A stretch of 64,000 nucleotides of DNA from Nonomuraea gerenzanensis (GCF_020215645.1 NZ_CP084058.1:3534001-3598000), one strand, 5' to 3'; shown: positions 1 to 8,160, numbered from the stretch's first letter. Made by a program: numbers and translations. The notes: generated by a model not told the origin, from the sequence alone.

Positions 1-2
1 GT

Positions 3-179
3 CTCAAGCAGCGGTTCGACGATCCGCAGTTCCGGCAGACCGTACGACAGTACGTGCAGGAGAACCGGCCTGCTGCGAACCCCGGACAGGCCATCGAGCA
101 CTGGCGAAGCAAGGCCGCCGGGTACGGCCCCAGCGTGCCCGCTGGGCCGAAGAAGCGACCGCGCCGCCGGCGCAGATAG
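3..179 (+). CDS. 3' end of an unidentified protein (partial)
   Basis: The reading frame is open from the window edge to a TAG stop and gives 58 residues of a C-terminus. It is rich in Arg, Gln and Pro and ends in a very basic tail (KKRPRRRRR), which suggests nucleic-acid contact. It converges on tilS with only 10 bp between the two stops. I do not recognise the family, and the N-terminal domain lies outside the window. Codon use (C/G-ending) is normal for the region. Confidence 0.5.
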   Translation, partial: LKQRFDDPQFRQTVRQYVQENRPAANPGQAIEHWRSKAAGYGPSVPAGPKKRPRRRRR

Positions 180-189
180 GGCGCGAGGC

Positions 190-1191
190 TCACGCGGTGG
201 GATCGGAAGCGACCACCAGAACACCACGACGCCGGACGGCCGACCGGCCCCCGGGCAAGTTCACGGCCTTCTGCCCGTGCCAGTGCGTCACCAACCGGTC
301 CAGGGCCCGCACATGAGTGGCCGACAGCACGCCGGACGGGGAGCCCGCGGCGATGGCCGCCCGGCGCAGTACCCGTCGTCTTACCGCGTCGGGAAGCTTC
401 TCCAGCTCGGCCACGACCAGGGTCACCGACTCGCCAAGGTCGCCTCGTACAGAGTGTTGGTAAGCCGAGTCGGCCCACTCGTCGAGCGCGTCGGCGTCTT
501 CCCGCGCGAGCGCGGCGGTTCGAGCCAGCGCCTCGATCACCCCCGGCCCCAGCTCTTGCTCCAGGAGTGGAAGGATCTTGTGGCGCACTCGGACGCGGGT
601 GTAGCGCAGGTCGGCGTTGTGCGGGTCGTCCCACGGGGTGAGGTTCTGCGCCCGGCAGGCGGCCACGGTGGTAGCCCTGGGAAGATGCAGGAGGGGGCGC
701 CGGTAGCGCCCCGTCGTGGCCGCCATGCCGGACAGGGACCGGGGTCCGCTGCCCCTGGCCAGCCCGAGAAGCACGGTTTCGGCCTGGTCGTCGAGGGTGT
801 GTCCGAGCAGCACGGCCGATGCGCCATGCCGGTCGGCTGCCTCGCTGAGCGCGGCATACCGGACCTCTCGTGCTGCCGCCTCTGGGCCGCCCTCCCCGCC
901 CACGGTGACGGTGAGGACTTCCGCGGGGGTGAGGCCGAGGTCCGTGCCCAGGGCCGCCACGGTTTCCGCCCTCTGGCGCGAGCCCTCTTGGAGTTGGTGA
1001 TCCACGGTCAGCAGGCCGGCGCGCAAGCGGAGGCGTGGGGCGACGAAGGCCAGTGCTGCAGCCAGGGCCAGCGAGTCGGCCCCGCCGCTGCAGGCGGTGA
1101 GAATGAGCGCGTCCTTCTGGACGTCGGTCAGGGCTTCGCGGACGGCTCGGCGGACGTCGGCTACGGCTGGATGCGGACCCACATGTGTCAT
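190..1191 (-). CDS. tilS: tRNA(Ile)-lysidine synthase TilS
   Basis: ATP-dependent enzyme that converts C34 of the CAU anticodon of tRNA-Ile2 to lysidine, in the cytoplasm. The N-type PP-loop SGGADS is at residues 35-40, followed by VDHQLQEGS, the [10 protein letters not shown] segment and WDDPHNAD, in family order. At 333 aa it has the usual actinobacterial length, with the short C-terminal region typical of the phylum. In actinomycete chromosomes tilS normally sits beside hpt and ftsH. Here the neighbours are a convergent unknown gene and a ribbon-helix-helix gene, so this copy may have been displaced or be carried on a mobile element. No defect is visible. Confidence 0.93.
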   Translation of the reverse strand: MTHVGPHPAVADVRRAVREALTDVQKDALILTACSGGADSLALAAALAFVAPRLRLRAGLLTVDHQLQEGSRQRAETVAALGTDLGLTPAEVLTVTVGGEGGPEAAAREVRYAALSEAADRHGASAVLLGHTLDDQAETVLLGLARGSGPRSLSGMAATTGRYRRPLLHLPRATTVAACRAQNLTPWDDPHNADLRYTRVRVRHKILPLLEQELGPGVIEALARTAALAREDADALDEWADSAYQHSVRGDLGESVTLVVAELEKLPDAVRRRVLRRAAIAAGSPSGVLSATHVRALDRLVTHWHGQKAVNLPGGRSAVRRRGVLVVASDPTA

Positions 1192-1212
1192 TGTCGTGGA
1201 TCCGGGTGTCGA

Positions 1213-1746
1213 TCAGTGCGCCTGCGGCTGCTGGGCGTCGCTCTGCTCCAGGTCGAGCTCGTCCAGGTATGCCTCCATGGCGTCGTTGAGGACGGCCATG
1301 CCACCCATCTGCTCCTGGTGGCACGCGGCGACGAGCCGCGCTCGCGTGTTCCGCTTGAGCCGCACTACGGAGCCTGGCGCAACCGGACGGTCGCGGGGTG
1401 TGCCAGGCGGCGGCGGGTTGGGGTCACGGGGCACTTTGAGCTTGGCCTTGTCGATGGGCTCGGGGAACACGGCGGGGATGGGCGGCTGCAGCGCGTCGCA
1501 GTAGGTGTTGATCGCCAGTTCCCACGCTTCCTGCGGGCCCATGCCCATGTCGTCGAGGGCGGTGGTGAGGCGGTCGTCGATGTCGCTGTACAGGTAGATC
1601 GTGGTGGGGACGAGGTTTGTCCAGCGCACTGCGCGGAGGCGACGTGGCCCACCTCGGCGGGTCGATTGCGGTTCCGCTGGCGGCTGTTGTCCGGCTGCGG
1701 AGTCCTTGGATGGGTTGAGCTGAGGTGGCTTCGGGGCGCGCGTCAT
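1213..1746 (-). CDS. Putative double ribbon-helix-helix DNA-binding protein
   Basis: A 177-aa protein starting at an ATG preceded by GGAAG six bases upstream; upstream codons in frame look non-coding. After a basic, Pro-rich N-terminal tail come two stretches that each read as strand-helix-helix. One starts at TTIYLYSDIDDRL and ends in a helix AWELAINTYCDAL. The other starts at SVVRLKRNTRARLV and ends in AVLNDAMEAYLDEL. They are joined by a Pro-rich linker. RHH proteins bind DNA as dimers through the beta strand, so two in one chain would give an intramolecular dimer. It is co-directional with tilS, 21 bp upstream of it. The fold is inferred from pattern only. Confidence 0.55.
   Translation of the reverse strand: MTRAPKPPQLNPSKDSAAGQQPPAEPQSTRRGGPRRLRAVRWTNLVPTTIYLYSDIDDRLTTALDDMGMGPQEAWELAINTYCDALQPPIPAVFPEPIDKAKLKVPRDPNPPPPGTPRDRPVAPGSVVRLKRNTRARLVAACHQEQMGGMAVLNDAMEAYLDELDLEQSDAQQPQAH
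1661..1684 (+). promoter_or_regulatory. Dispersed 24-bp inverted-repeat site, copy 1
   Basis: Contains the core GCGGTTCCGC with the flank GATT on the left, matching the dispersed consensus (half-site GCTGATTGCGG, 2-bp spacer, inverted half-site). The right arm is degenerate. It lies inside the coding region of the ribbon-helix-helix gene, so this copy could be chance or a coding overlap. Confidence 0.45.
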
Positions 1747-1986
1747 GCGGGGCTTCCTGTGTGGTGTGTGGCGTGGTTCAACGGTACGGCGTTTCTGCCG
1801 CCGTGTCGTCTTCAACGTGCACCGTAGCGGTCCGATTACTGTATGTCATTATTGGTTTCCTGATTATCCTTATCGATCCCCCACATGTAATATCGAAGTG
1901 ATCGCAGAGCTTCACGATCAACCCCTTCGCCACCTGGTGGCATGCCGCTACCAGCACCAACACCACAACCCGGAGAGGCTCACCGC
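1747..1986. promoter_or_regulatory. Divergent promoter region
   Basis: 240 bp between the reverse-strand ribbon-helix-helix gene and the rightward gene at 1987. Positions 1830-1905 are much more AT-rich than the rest of the window (TTACTGTATGTCATTATTGG and following), as expected for promoters in both directions. I cannot assign -35 and -10 elements with confidence. Confidence 0.4.
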
Positions 1987-2475
1987 ATGGAAACCCGGCT
2001 CTACACCCGCACCAACCCCGACAACGGGCAGATCGAGATCAAGCACTACGAGATCACTCCCGACGCCCAGCCTGACGAGCCCGGTCCGGTCTTCATGACT
2101 CACTTCTGGGGCACCGAAGCTCCGGCCGACTTCTTTACCGCCCACAGCGACTACGACAACGATGACGTGCTGTGCCTCATGGACCTCTACGGGCGCGAAC
2201 TCGACGGACCGCTGGACGAATTCCTCACGGCCACCTGGAAAGAGCACGACGCCGAAGGCTGGGTCCTCCTGCCCTCGCTCCCCGAGTCGCACGAGTACAC
2301 CTGCGCAGGCTCGCCCGTCGCTGTCCTTCGTGCAGATGGCAGCAACCACATCGAGATCGCTGCCCTGCCCGGCAGCCGCACCGTCGAAGGCAGCCTCGAA
2401 AGGATCACTCTCGAAGAGGCCATGGGGCTCATCAACAGCCTCACCGACGCCATCGACGAGGAGAAATGGGCATGA
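1987..2475 (+). CDS. Hypothetical acidic protein
   Basis: A 162-aa protein starting at an ATG with GGAGAGG eight bases upstream. It is strongly acidic and soluble, with no membrane segment. I do not recognise the family. It begins a rightward run (1987-4720) of small, tightly packed genes, and its stop overlaps the next start (ATGA). Confidence 0.75.
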   Translation: METRLYTRTNPDNGQIEIKHYEITPDAQPDEPGPVFMTHFWGTEAPADFFTAHSDYDNDDVLCLMDLYGRELDGPLDEFLTATWKEHDAEGWVLLPSLPESHEYTCAGSPVAVLRADGSNHIEIAALPGSRTVEGSLERITLEEAMGLINSLTDAIDEEKWA

Positions 2476-2846
2476 CCGCCCAGCAGTCCGAGCTGGCCCG
2501 GCGCCCGCGCGAGGTCTTCCGCTTCGGCTTCTACGCGTGGAACATCACCGCCGCCCTGCGCATCGTCGAGGGTCGCGAACCTGACCGCGTCAACGTCAAG
2601 GAGGCCGCCACTCTGCTGTGGCTGATCTACGTGAACGAGTCCCACGCCGCCACCGTGGACCTCGCCCAGCCCGTGCTCCTCGCCCCCTTCGCGGGCGCCG
2701 GTCACATCCCCATCGACGGCTGGCACCGCATCTGGAAGGCAAGACGTGAGGGCGTCGAGACGCTTCCCGCGCTCGCCCTCACGCCCGAGGAGGAATTCCG
2801 GGTCCGGATGCACGGAGGCGATAAAGGCCCTGGTTATTACCGCTAA
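2472..2846 (+). CDS. Hypothetical protein
   Basis: A 124-aa protein translationally coupled to the upstream gene through an ATGA overlap; GAGGAG lies eight bases before the chosen ATG, and an in-frame ATG six bases earlier has a poor spacing. It contains one moderately hydrophobic stretch (AATLLWLIYV) that is too short to call a membrane helix. Family not recognised. Its stop codon lies within a copy of the dispersed 24-bp repeat. Confidence 0.7.
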   Translation: MTAQQSELARRPREVFRFGFYAWNITAALRIVEGREPDRVNVKEAATLLWLIYVNESHAATVDLAQPVLLAPFAGAGHIPIDGWHRIWKARREGVETLPALALTPEEEFRVRMHGGDKGPGYYR

Positions 2847-2865
2847 TAGCGGTACCGCCGTTTGC
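2842..2865 (+). promoter_or_regulatory. Dispersed 24-bp inverted-repeat site, copy 2
   Basis: Left half GCTAATAGCGG, spacer TA, right half CCGCCGTTTGC. It overlaps the TAA stop of the preceding gene and lies upstream of the exonuclease gene. The left flank extends the symmetry locally (TACCGCT AAT AGCGGTA). It is a candidate operator or stoperator-like site. Confidence 0.65.
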
Positions 2866-2914
2866 TTCCTTGCCCGCCCGGGCGGGGAAGCTTCCCCCTC
2901 ACCTGGAGAGGCAC

Positions 2915-3619
2915 ATGAAGAAGCTCGCCTTCCTCGACCTTGAGACGACCTCCCTCGACGAACGCCACGGCGACCTGTGGGAGATCGGCCTCATCATGCG
3001 CGACCTACGCCAGCCGGTCAGAACCGACGTCGAATACTGGTGGCAGGTCCGCCCGGACCTGACGCTCGCCGACCCCAACGCCCTGAAGGTCGGTCGCTAC
3101 TACGAGCGGTGCCGGGTCAGGCGCTCGTCCATCGGCGCCGGCCGGAAGCTCTCACCTGCCATCAACCTCGGCAGCCCGTGGATCCACGAGTACACCGGAG
3201 AGCCCCCGGCCGAGGGCGACTGGTACATGAACGCTACCGCCGGAAGCATCGCCGCCACGGTCGCCCGAGAGCTGGACGGTGCCACGATCGTCGCCAACAA
3301 CCCCACCCGCGACCGCAAGTTCCTGGCGAAATTCCTGCGGGTCCACGGGCAGCTTCTCACCGCCCACCACCGCATGATCGACATCCGCGCCCTGCTAATC
3401 GGCTACGTCGATGGGCGGCTGTCCGCCTACGACGGCAAGGTGGACGAGGCGTTCGAGGCTGAGGCCGTCCCGTACGTCGATGACTGGCTGGGCGGCTACA
3501 TGGACAGCCCGTCCTGGGAGATCGTCGGTGTCGCCCAGGACGCGGGCACCAAGCACACCGCGCTCGGCGACGCCCGCCTCGACCGTGACGTGTACGACGC
3601 TATCCGGAGCAGCCGGTGA
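2915..3619 (+). CDS. DnaQ-like 3'-5' exonuclease (DEDD family)
   Basis: A 234-aa predicted metal-dependent exonuclease. The three DEDD exonuclease motifs are present: FLDLETT with D8 and E10 (Exo I), NNPTRDRKF with N129 and D133 (Exo II), and HTALGDARLD with H214 and D219 (Exo III). The start ATG follows GGAGAGG. It has no polymerase domain, so it is a stand-alone nuclease. This kind of gene is common in actinophage early regions, where it may act in recombination or nucleotide recycling. The exact substrate cannot be read from the sequence. Confidence 0.85.
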   Translation: MKKLAFLDLETTSLDERHGDLWEIGLIMRDLRQPVRTDVEYWWQVRPDLTLADPNALKVGRYYERCRVRRSSIGAGRKLSPAINLGSPWIHEYTGEPPAEGDWYMNATAGSIAATVARELDGATIVANNPTRDRKFLAKFLRVHGQLLTAHHRMIDIRALLIGYVDGRLSAYDGKVDEAFEAEAVPYVDDWLGGYMDSPSWEIVGVAQDAGTKHTALGDARLDRDVYDAIRSSR

Positions 3620-3927
3620 CCGTCGCCACCGTGAGCAGCATCCTCGCCGGTGCTGCAAACCGCATCGAGAGCGGTGGATGGGCATCCCGCCACCAGCAGC
3701 CAGGCGTCCCCCTCAGCGATGCCATCGCGCTGGAGGTCCGGGACGCCCCGGGCACGAATGCGAAGAGGGCTGCGCTCCTCGCCGCGGCGTTCGCCGCACT
3801 CGAGCAGCATGTCAGCGCGGCGTGCTTCCCCGACTGGCTCCGCGACCCCGACCGCACCCAGGCCGAGATCGTCGCCGCTCTCCGTGGAGCCGCCGAGTCG
3901 GCTCACGAGGAGAGGCGATCTCTGTGA
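3616..3927 (+). CDS. Small actinophage-type protein, DUF6197-like
   Basis: A 103-aa protein starting with GTG inside the stop of the exonuclease gene (GTGA). The C-terminal segment WLRDPDRTQAEIVAALRGAA resembles the pattern seen in DUF6197 proteins of actinobacteria and their phages. That assignment is from memory of the family pattern and is tentative. Function unknown. Confidence 0.6.
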   Translation: MTVATVSSILAGAANRIESGGWASRHQQPGVPLSDAIALEVRDAPGTNAKRAALLAAAFAALEQHVSAACFPDWLRDPDRTQAEIVAALRGAAESAHEERRSL

Positions 3928-4253
3928 TCACCGGATGGGATGCACTGTCTTTGATCTGGGCCCTCGGAGTCGCCTACAACGCGCCGCGCATCCTCAAGCG
4001 GTGGTCGCTCATCACCACCTGCGACCCCATCGACCTGTGCCAGGGCTGCCGCGACGAGCGCAGACAGGTCATGCAGGACGCCATGGTCTACGACGCCATG
4101 GGGTCCGTGGGCGGCGCACTGCAGGTGCTGATCGAAGCGTTCATCTGGTACCTCAAGCCATTCGTCCCCGCCCTCCGCAAGCTCGCCGGGCGTGAGCCGC
4201 TTCCCACCTGCTCGAAGGGCCCATGCCTGGCCTACACCCGCAGGCGGGCGTAA
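3924..4253 (+). CDS. Hypothetical protein with paired cysteines
   Basis: A 109-aa protein with a GTG start overlapping the previous stop. It has an N-terminal hydrophobic stretch (ALSLIWALGVAY), a CDPIDLCQGC cluster at about residues 33-42 that could bind a metal, a second hydrophobic helix (LQVLIEAFIWYL), and a C-terminal CSKGPC. It is possibly membrane-associated. Family not recognised. Confidence 0.6.
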   Translation: MITGWDALSLIWALGVAYNAPRILKRWSLITTCDPIDLCQGCRDERRQVMQDAMVYDAMGSVGGALQVLIEAFIWYLKPFVPALRKLAGREPLPTCSKGPCLAYTRRRA

Positions 4254-4301
4254 GCCACAGCGTCACCCACTTCACCTCTCTCTACACCGAAAGGACTCAT
4301 C

Positions 4302-4517
4302 ATGAAGCCCACCATCCGCGTCGTCGTCTGCCTGATGGCGCTGCTCCTCATGCTGGCGATGTGGCTGACCTTCGCCTATCTGATGAAGGACACCGGCCTG
4401 ATCACCTGGATCCTTGGCCTCGGCCTGGTCGCGGTGCTCGTCATGGGCAACTGGATCACCGACCTGGCGGCCGACCAGCCGGCCGCGCGCGAGCCCGCGC
4501 AGGACGGTGAGAAGTGA
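4302..4517 (+). CDS. Small two-helix membrane protein
   Basis: A 71-aa protein with two hydrophobic segments (VVVCLMALLLMLAMWL and WILGLGLVAVLVMGNW) and short charged ends. GAAAGG precedes the ATG. It is followed by a GTGA overlap with the next gene. It may be an inner-membrane accessory protein of the prophage; no family is recognised. Confidence 0.65.
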   Translation: MKPTIRVVVCLMALLLMLAMWLTFAYLMKDTGLITWILGLGLVAVLVMGNWITDLAADQPAAREPAQDGEK

Positions 4518-4720
4518 CGGCTGTTGACTTCAGCCACCTCGGAGTCACTGACGACCAAGCGCGCGACCTCTTCAAGTTCGGCGCGGCGGCCTGCGCGGCC
4601 GCCGACCTCAAGTTCAACTCGCTGTGGTGGGCCCTCGACCACTTCGAGAACGAGGACGAGCTGGTTGAGACCGGCGCGCAGGTCTGGGAGCGGATCGATC
4701 AGCAGAACGGGAGCGTGTAG
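4514..4720 (+). CDS. Small hypothetical protein
   Basis: A 68-aa acidic protein with a GTG start overlapping the previous stop. It is the last gene of the 1987-4720 run, before a strong terminator. No domain is recognised. Confidence 0.6.
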   Translation: MTAVDFSHLGVTDDQARDLFKFGAAACAAADLKFNSLWWALDHFENEDELVETGAQVWERIDQQNGSV

Positions 4721-4815
4721 GGGCGGCTCACGCTACGTGTGGATGTGTCTTGACGCGGTAACGCCGAGAGATGGCGCGGCGTAGGCTGGTCCTGCGTATC
4801 TGCACACATACGCGG

Positions 4816-4850
4816 AAAGCCCCGGCGCCTGTTGGCGCCGGGGCTTTCTT
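4816..4850 (+). terminator. Rho-independent terminator
   Basis: A perfect 14-bp stem (AAAGCCCCGGCGCC paired with its complement at 4834-4847), a TGTT loop and a following TTTCTTCTCTT tract. It ends the 1987-4720 transcription unit just before the double-GntR gene. Confidence 0.88.
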
Positions 4851-4914
4851 CTCTTCGGGCGGCTCGTTGAGCCCCTATGTGTCTATAAAGGTTCCCAACA
4901 TGTATGCTTCGGCC

Positions 4915-5400
4915 ATGACGAAACGAGGCCCCCGCGGGCCGGTGCCGATCTACCAGGTGATCATCAAGGCCATCAAGGACGACATCGCCGCCGGCACGCT
5001 GAAGCCCGGTCAAGCCCTGCCCACAGAGGCCGAGATGTGCACCATTCACCAGGCGTCGCGACTGACGGTGCGCAGAGCCCTGGAGGTCCTGCGCGAGGAA
5101 GACGTCATCTACACCGTTCGCGCCGAAGGGTCCTATGTGGGGCCCCGCGACGCCCCGCAGATCCGCGAGCCGTGGGAGTTCGAGAAGATCGCGTCCGAGT
5201 TCGCCGACCGCATCAAGCGGGGCGACCTCAAGCCGGATGAGGTGCTGCCCTCGCAGTCGGAGCTAATCGAGCAGTACGGCGTGGCCAAGAAGACCGCCCG
5301 TGCCGCCATGGCCTTGCTGCGAGATCAGGGGTGGGTGTACACGGTGCCTACGATCGGAACGTTCGTTGCAAGCCGCGATAAATGGCCTACGGAGAGTTGA
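4915..5400 (+). CDS. Transcriptional regulator with two tandem GntR winged-helix domains
   Basis: A 161-aa protein (ATG at 4900 is an alternative start). Residues about 10-75 (PIYQVIIKAIKDDIAAGTLK and on, with LPTEAEM and SRLTVRRALEVL) form a GntR-type winged helix. Residues about 85-150 (EKIASEFADRIKRGDLKPDE, LPSQSELIEQYGVAKKTARA) form a second one. No effector-binding domain follows either, so the molecule could bind DNA as a monomer with pseudo-twofold symmetry. GntR repressors control transfer and kil genes in actinomycete plasmids; a similar role here is inference. A TATAAA box lies about 30 bp upstream. Confidence 0.82.
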   Translation: MTKRGPRGPVPIYQVIIKAIKDDIAAGTLKPGQALPTEAEMCTIHQASRLTVRRALEVLREEDVIYTVRAEGSYVGPRDAPQIREPWEFEKIASEFADRIKRGDLKPDEVLPSQSELIEQYGVAKKTARAAMALLRDQGWVYTVPTIGTFVASRDKWPTES

Positions 5401-5478
5401 CCTTAGCGATTGCTGAGAATGGCCTCGGCGCGCGATGTAGCCAATATGTAGACACGGCTGCGCCGCGTGTCTCTTTTG

Positions 5479-5727
5479 TCAGCGATCGGCGCTGACCTGC
5501 TGTAACTCTTCTGCGTAAATCTGCGCGGCGGTAGTGACGCCATTGATGCGCGGTCGCTGACGGCTGATCAGTGCCACCGTCGCACCCGCGAGCAGACAGG
5601 CCGCTCCCGCGCCGACGATGTCGATGCCGCCGACCTCGCCGGTCCAGGCGACGTGGACAACGGCTGCGACGAACGCCAAGCTGCCGACGACGAAGGCCGC
5701 CGTGAGGGCTGCCACCGCTCGGTTCAT
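5479..5727 (-). CDS. Small two-helix membrane protein
   Basis: An 82-aa reverse-strand protein with two hydrophobic segments (AVAALTAAFVVGSLAFVAAVV and VGAGAACLLAGATVALI), then a short cytoplasmic tail rich in Gln and Glu. GAAAGGCGG precedes the ATG. It converges with the double-GntR gene; a GACACG/CGTGTC inverted repeat lies between them. Function unknown. Confidence 0.6.
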   Translation of the reverse strand: MNRAVAALTAAFVVGSLAFVAAVVHVAWTGEVGGIDIVGAGAACLLAGATVALISRQRPRINGVTTAAQIYAEELQQVSADR

Positions 5728-6022
5728 TGATTCCGCCTTTCTCGTGAACGATTCCAGAGCGTTCTATCATCCACGTCCGACAAGTATGCACCTCACTGGG
5801 GGTCGTTCTTGTCAGGGGACCCCTGCGTGAGTCATTGGCAATCTCGCGCAAGCCCGTGTCATAGAAGTGCCATGTCGTCAACATGCTGTCCGAAATTGCT
5901 AGACAACGGACGGTCAAGCCACTTTTATGGTCACTCCATGGCGTGACGCCCCGAGTGCCTTTAATGCCGCCCGGCGTCCGCAATCTTCTGTTGCATCGAT
6001 CCAATCCTGAAGGAGTCCCACC

Positions 6023-6271
6023 ATGTCCATGGGAGCGCTTCCGCGTCTGACCAGGTACGTCATCGCCTTCGCCGCTGCGGGCCTGATCTTGTCAGCGTCC
6101 AGCATCGCTTACGCTGACGACGTCATCCCGGCCCCCGAGCCGACCGTTACCGTCACCGCGCCGACACCGGCTCAGGAGACGGACCCCGCGGCCGAGGCGC
6201 CGTCGCCAACCCCCGCCCTGATCGACACTCCGGTGGAGTCGGCGCCGAACTCGCACACGGGCGGCATGTAG
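6023..6271 (+). CDS. Small secreted Pro/Thr-rich protein
   Basis: An 82-aa protein with a clear Sec-type signal peptide: basic start, hydrophobic core (YVIAFAAAGLILSASSIA) and a likely cleavage after AYA. The mature part is short, acidic and rich in Pro, Thr and Ala, so probably unstructured outside the cell. GAAGGAG lies eight bases before the ATG. This strand was preferred over an overlapping reverse frame because of the ribosome-binding site and the signal peptide. Possibly a lysogenic-conversion gene. Confidence 0.65.
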   Translation: MSMGALPRLTRYVIAFAAAGLILSASSIAYADDVIPAPEPTVTVTAPTPAQETDPAAEAPSPTPALIDTPVESAPNSHTGGM

Positions 6272-6324
6272 TTGGGGCGTCGAGCCCAGAGGACGGCAAG
6301 AACCCCAGCGAGTCTCGGAGAATC

Positions 6325-6618
6325 ATGATCATCTGTCACGCCATCCGCATGTGGCTGCTCAGCCTGGCCGTGATGTCGGTCGCGGGCTGGGTGACGACCG
6401 CTCTTGCCTTCCTCGCCTTGTACGTCAACGAAGCTCTCACCGTGAGAGCCGCAGTCATGTTGGGTGTGTGGACGGCCGTGGCGCCCATGGCTGCCACGTT
6501 CCAGATCGTCTGGTGGCAGAAGAGGCTTCGTGTGGCTCGGCAGACGATCCTTCTCGGGCAGCATCACAAACGTTTGTTCGAGAACATGCGTGGGGAGATC
6601 AGCTCTATCGCGCGCTGA
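6325..6618 (+). CDS. Small membrane protein
   Basis: A 97-aa protein with two hydrophobic helices (WLLSLAVMSVAGWVTTALAF and AVMLGVWTAVAPMAATFQIVW) and a basic cytoplasmic tail. The upstream ribosome-binding site is weak. It precedes the TrmB/LuxR-like regulator. Family not recognised. Confidence 0.55.
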   Translation: MIICHAIRMWLLSLAVMSVAGWVTTALAFLALYVNEALTVRAAVMLGVWTAVAPMAATFQIVWWQKRLRVARQTILLGQHHKRLFENMRGEISSIAR

Positions 6619-6653
6619 CAGCGCAGTCACGCGCCATCGGGGAGGGAAACGAC

Positions 6654-7607
6654 GTGCCGCACCGGATCGCCGGCCTCAGCCATGAGCAGGAGCGCCTCTA
6701 TCGGCATCTCTTGGCCACCGGGCCCGCCAGCATCGGTGAGCTGGAGGGCCAGTTCGGTGAACAGGTCCACGATGACCTGTACGAGCTCACGGTCCGGGGG
6801 CTTGTGCACGGAGACCCCCCGATGGCGCGGCGTCCGTCCATCGCGCTGAATGGCGTCCTCACGGCGCACGAGGCGGAGCTTCGGCGGGTCCAGTCCTACG
6901 TCGAAGACCTGGACCGCATGTACGACAACGCCCACCAGCCCGAGGACGGCGACGCCACCACCGTGCTGCCCAGCCGCGAACAGGTCCTGCACTGGTACGA
7001 GGTCCTGAACGCTACGGCCGAGCACGAGATCATGCAGCTCGTCACGCACCCCTTCCTGCCCTTGAAGCGGCCCGAACGTACTGGCGAAACTTCGAGCCAA
7101 GATCGTGTAAACCACCCCGCGAAGTGCCGCGTCATCTTTGAGTGGCAAGCATTCCAGAGCCAGTCGGCGATCAACGGCCTGCATCACTCCCTCGATCGGG
7201 GGTGCGAAATCAGGCTCGCTGAAAGGCTGCCGCACAAGCTCCTGATCTCGGATCGGCGCATGGCCATGACACCTCGCTACCCTCGCGACCGCGAGCGCAG
7301 CCCCATGCTGCTCGTGCAGCCCGGCGCGTTGGTGGACTTCCTTGTCCACGCCTTCGAGTCCGAATGGGAACGGGCGCTGCCACTTCAGCCCGACCCAGGG
7401 CAGTTCACGAGCTCCAGCGGCTTGGACTCCGACGAGATGGCGGTCCTGGAGATGCTGGTGGGTGGCGCCCCTGTCGAGCGCATCGCCAGCGCGCTCAACG
7501 TGCACACGCGCACCGTGAACCGACGCCTCGAAGGCATCAAGCGCAAGGCCGGCGTGACCACTCTGTTCCAGCTCGGCGCATTCGCGTCGCGTCACTGGCT
7601 GAACTGA
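6654..7607 (+). CDS. TrmB/LuxR-type helix-turn-helix regulator
   Basis: A 317-aa regulator starting at a GTG preceded by GGAGGG; earlier codons in frame overlap the membrane gene and are rejected. Residues about 1-60 (LSHEQERLYRHLLATGPASI and on, DDLYELTVRGLVH) resemble a TrmB-like winged helix. Residues about 255-315 (LDSDEMAVLEMLVGGAPVER, VHTRTVNRRLEGIKRKAG) are a LuxR-type HTH. The middle part is likely a ligand-sensing domain. Actinomycetes have many such TrmB-LuxR proteins, and in phage genomes they are unusual, so this may be a host-derived cargo gene. Confidence 0.75.
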   Translation: MPHRIAGLSHEQERLYRHLLATGPASIGELEGQFGEQVHDDLYELTVRGLVHGDPPMARRPSIALNGVLTAHEAELRRVQSYVEDLDRMYDNAHQPEDGDATTVLPSREQVLHWYEVLNATAEHEIMQLVTHPFLPLKRPERTGETSSQDRVNHPAKCRVIFEWQAFQSQSAINGLHHSLDRGCEIRLAERLPHKLLISDRRMAMTPRYPRDRERSPMLLVQPGALVDFLVHAFESEWERALPLQPDPGQFTSSSGLDSDEMAVLEMLVGGAPVERIASALNVHTRTVNRRLEGIKRKAGVTTLFQLGAFASRHWLN

Positions 7608-7610
7608 GCA

Positions 7611-8135
7611 TCACTCCGGCCGGAGGATGCGCAGTTGGGCACCGTAGGTTTCCAAGGTCGTATTGATCTGGGCCAGCAGGATCGCTTCCATCTGGCTGCG
7701 CTGCTCCTTGGGGACGCCCTTCATGGTCCGTATCTCCTGGAGCATCGCCTGAAACCTCTGCTGAACATGCTCAGGCGTGACATCCGCGTCAATACTGGCC
7801 AGAGCGGAGTCCGTTCTCGTGCGCTCTCGGATCCACTCCTTGAACAGTTCGGCCGCCACCGGCCGGCCCCGCTCGTACAAGTCGTCCGGCGCGATGAGAG
7901 GATCGCCCGCCAAGTCGTTGATCGCGGCTGCCATCAGGACGAGTTCCCGATCCTCCGGAACCTTCTCGCCGGACTCAATGCGTCGCCATGTCGGCTCGGA
8001 GAGCGCGTCGCCGGCCAGGTCTTTCGCGCGCGCGGCGGCGGCGCGGGTGGAGATGCCTCGTTTAAGTCCTCCTGGGTTCTTGCGTCGATCAATGAGGAAT
8101 TGAACCACTTTTGAGGGCTGGCTGATGTCGGCCAC
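7611..8135 (-). CDS. XRE-like repressor, candidate immunity repressor
   Basis: A 174-aa protein with a GTG start. Residues about 25-80 (STRAAAARAKDLAGDALSEP, TWRRIESGEK) read as a helix-turn-helix of the XRE type in the style of actinobacterial regulators. The C-terminal half is helical and may dimerise. It is transcribed away from the early operon, and its own promoter (TTGATA, 17 bp, TATGAC) carries the TGACGC/GCGTCA motif that also overlaps the early promoter. This is the arrangement of a phage repressor controlling a switch. The repressor role is inferred from context. Confidence 0.7.
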   Translation of the reverse strand: MADISQPSKVVQFLIDRRKNPGGLKRGISTRAAAARAKDLAGDALSEPTWRRIESGEKVPEDRELVLMAAAINDLAGDPLIAPDDLYERGRPVAAELFKEWIRERTRTDSALASIDADVTPEHVQQRFQAMLQEIRTMKGVPKEQRSQMEAILLAQINTTLETYGAQLRILRPE

Positions 8136-8160
8136 GGCGAGTCGGGTGTCCCTTCAAGGC

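Noticed and set aside
277..1827. Long forward reading frame over tilS and the RHH gene
   Set aside because: It is a shadow of two reverse genes with clear motifs (PP-loop) and has no ribosome-binding site or domain.
5914..6105. 63-codon reverse frame near the secreted peptide
   Set aside because: Overlaps a forward frame with a signal peptide and a good ribosome-binding site; has no comparable start signal itself.
7901..7940. Further copy of the 24-bp repeat
   Set aside because: TTGATCGCGGCTGCCATCAG is only loosely similar and lies in coding sequence; not counted.
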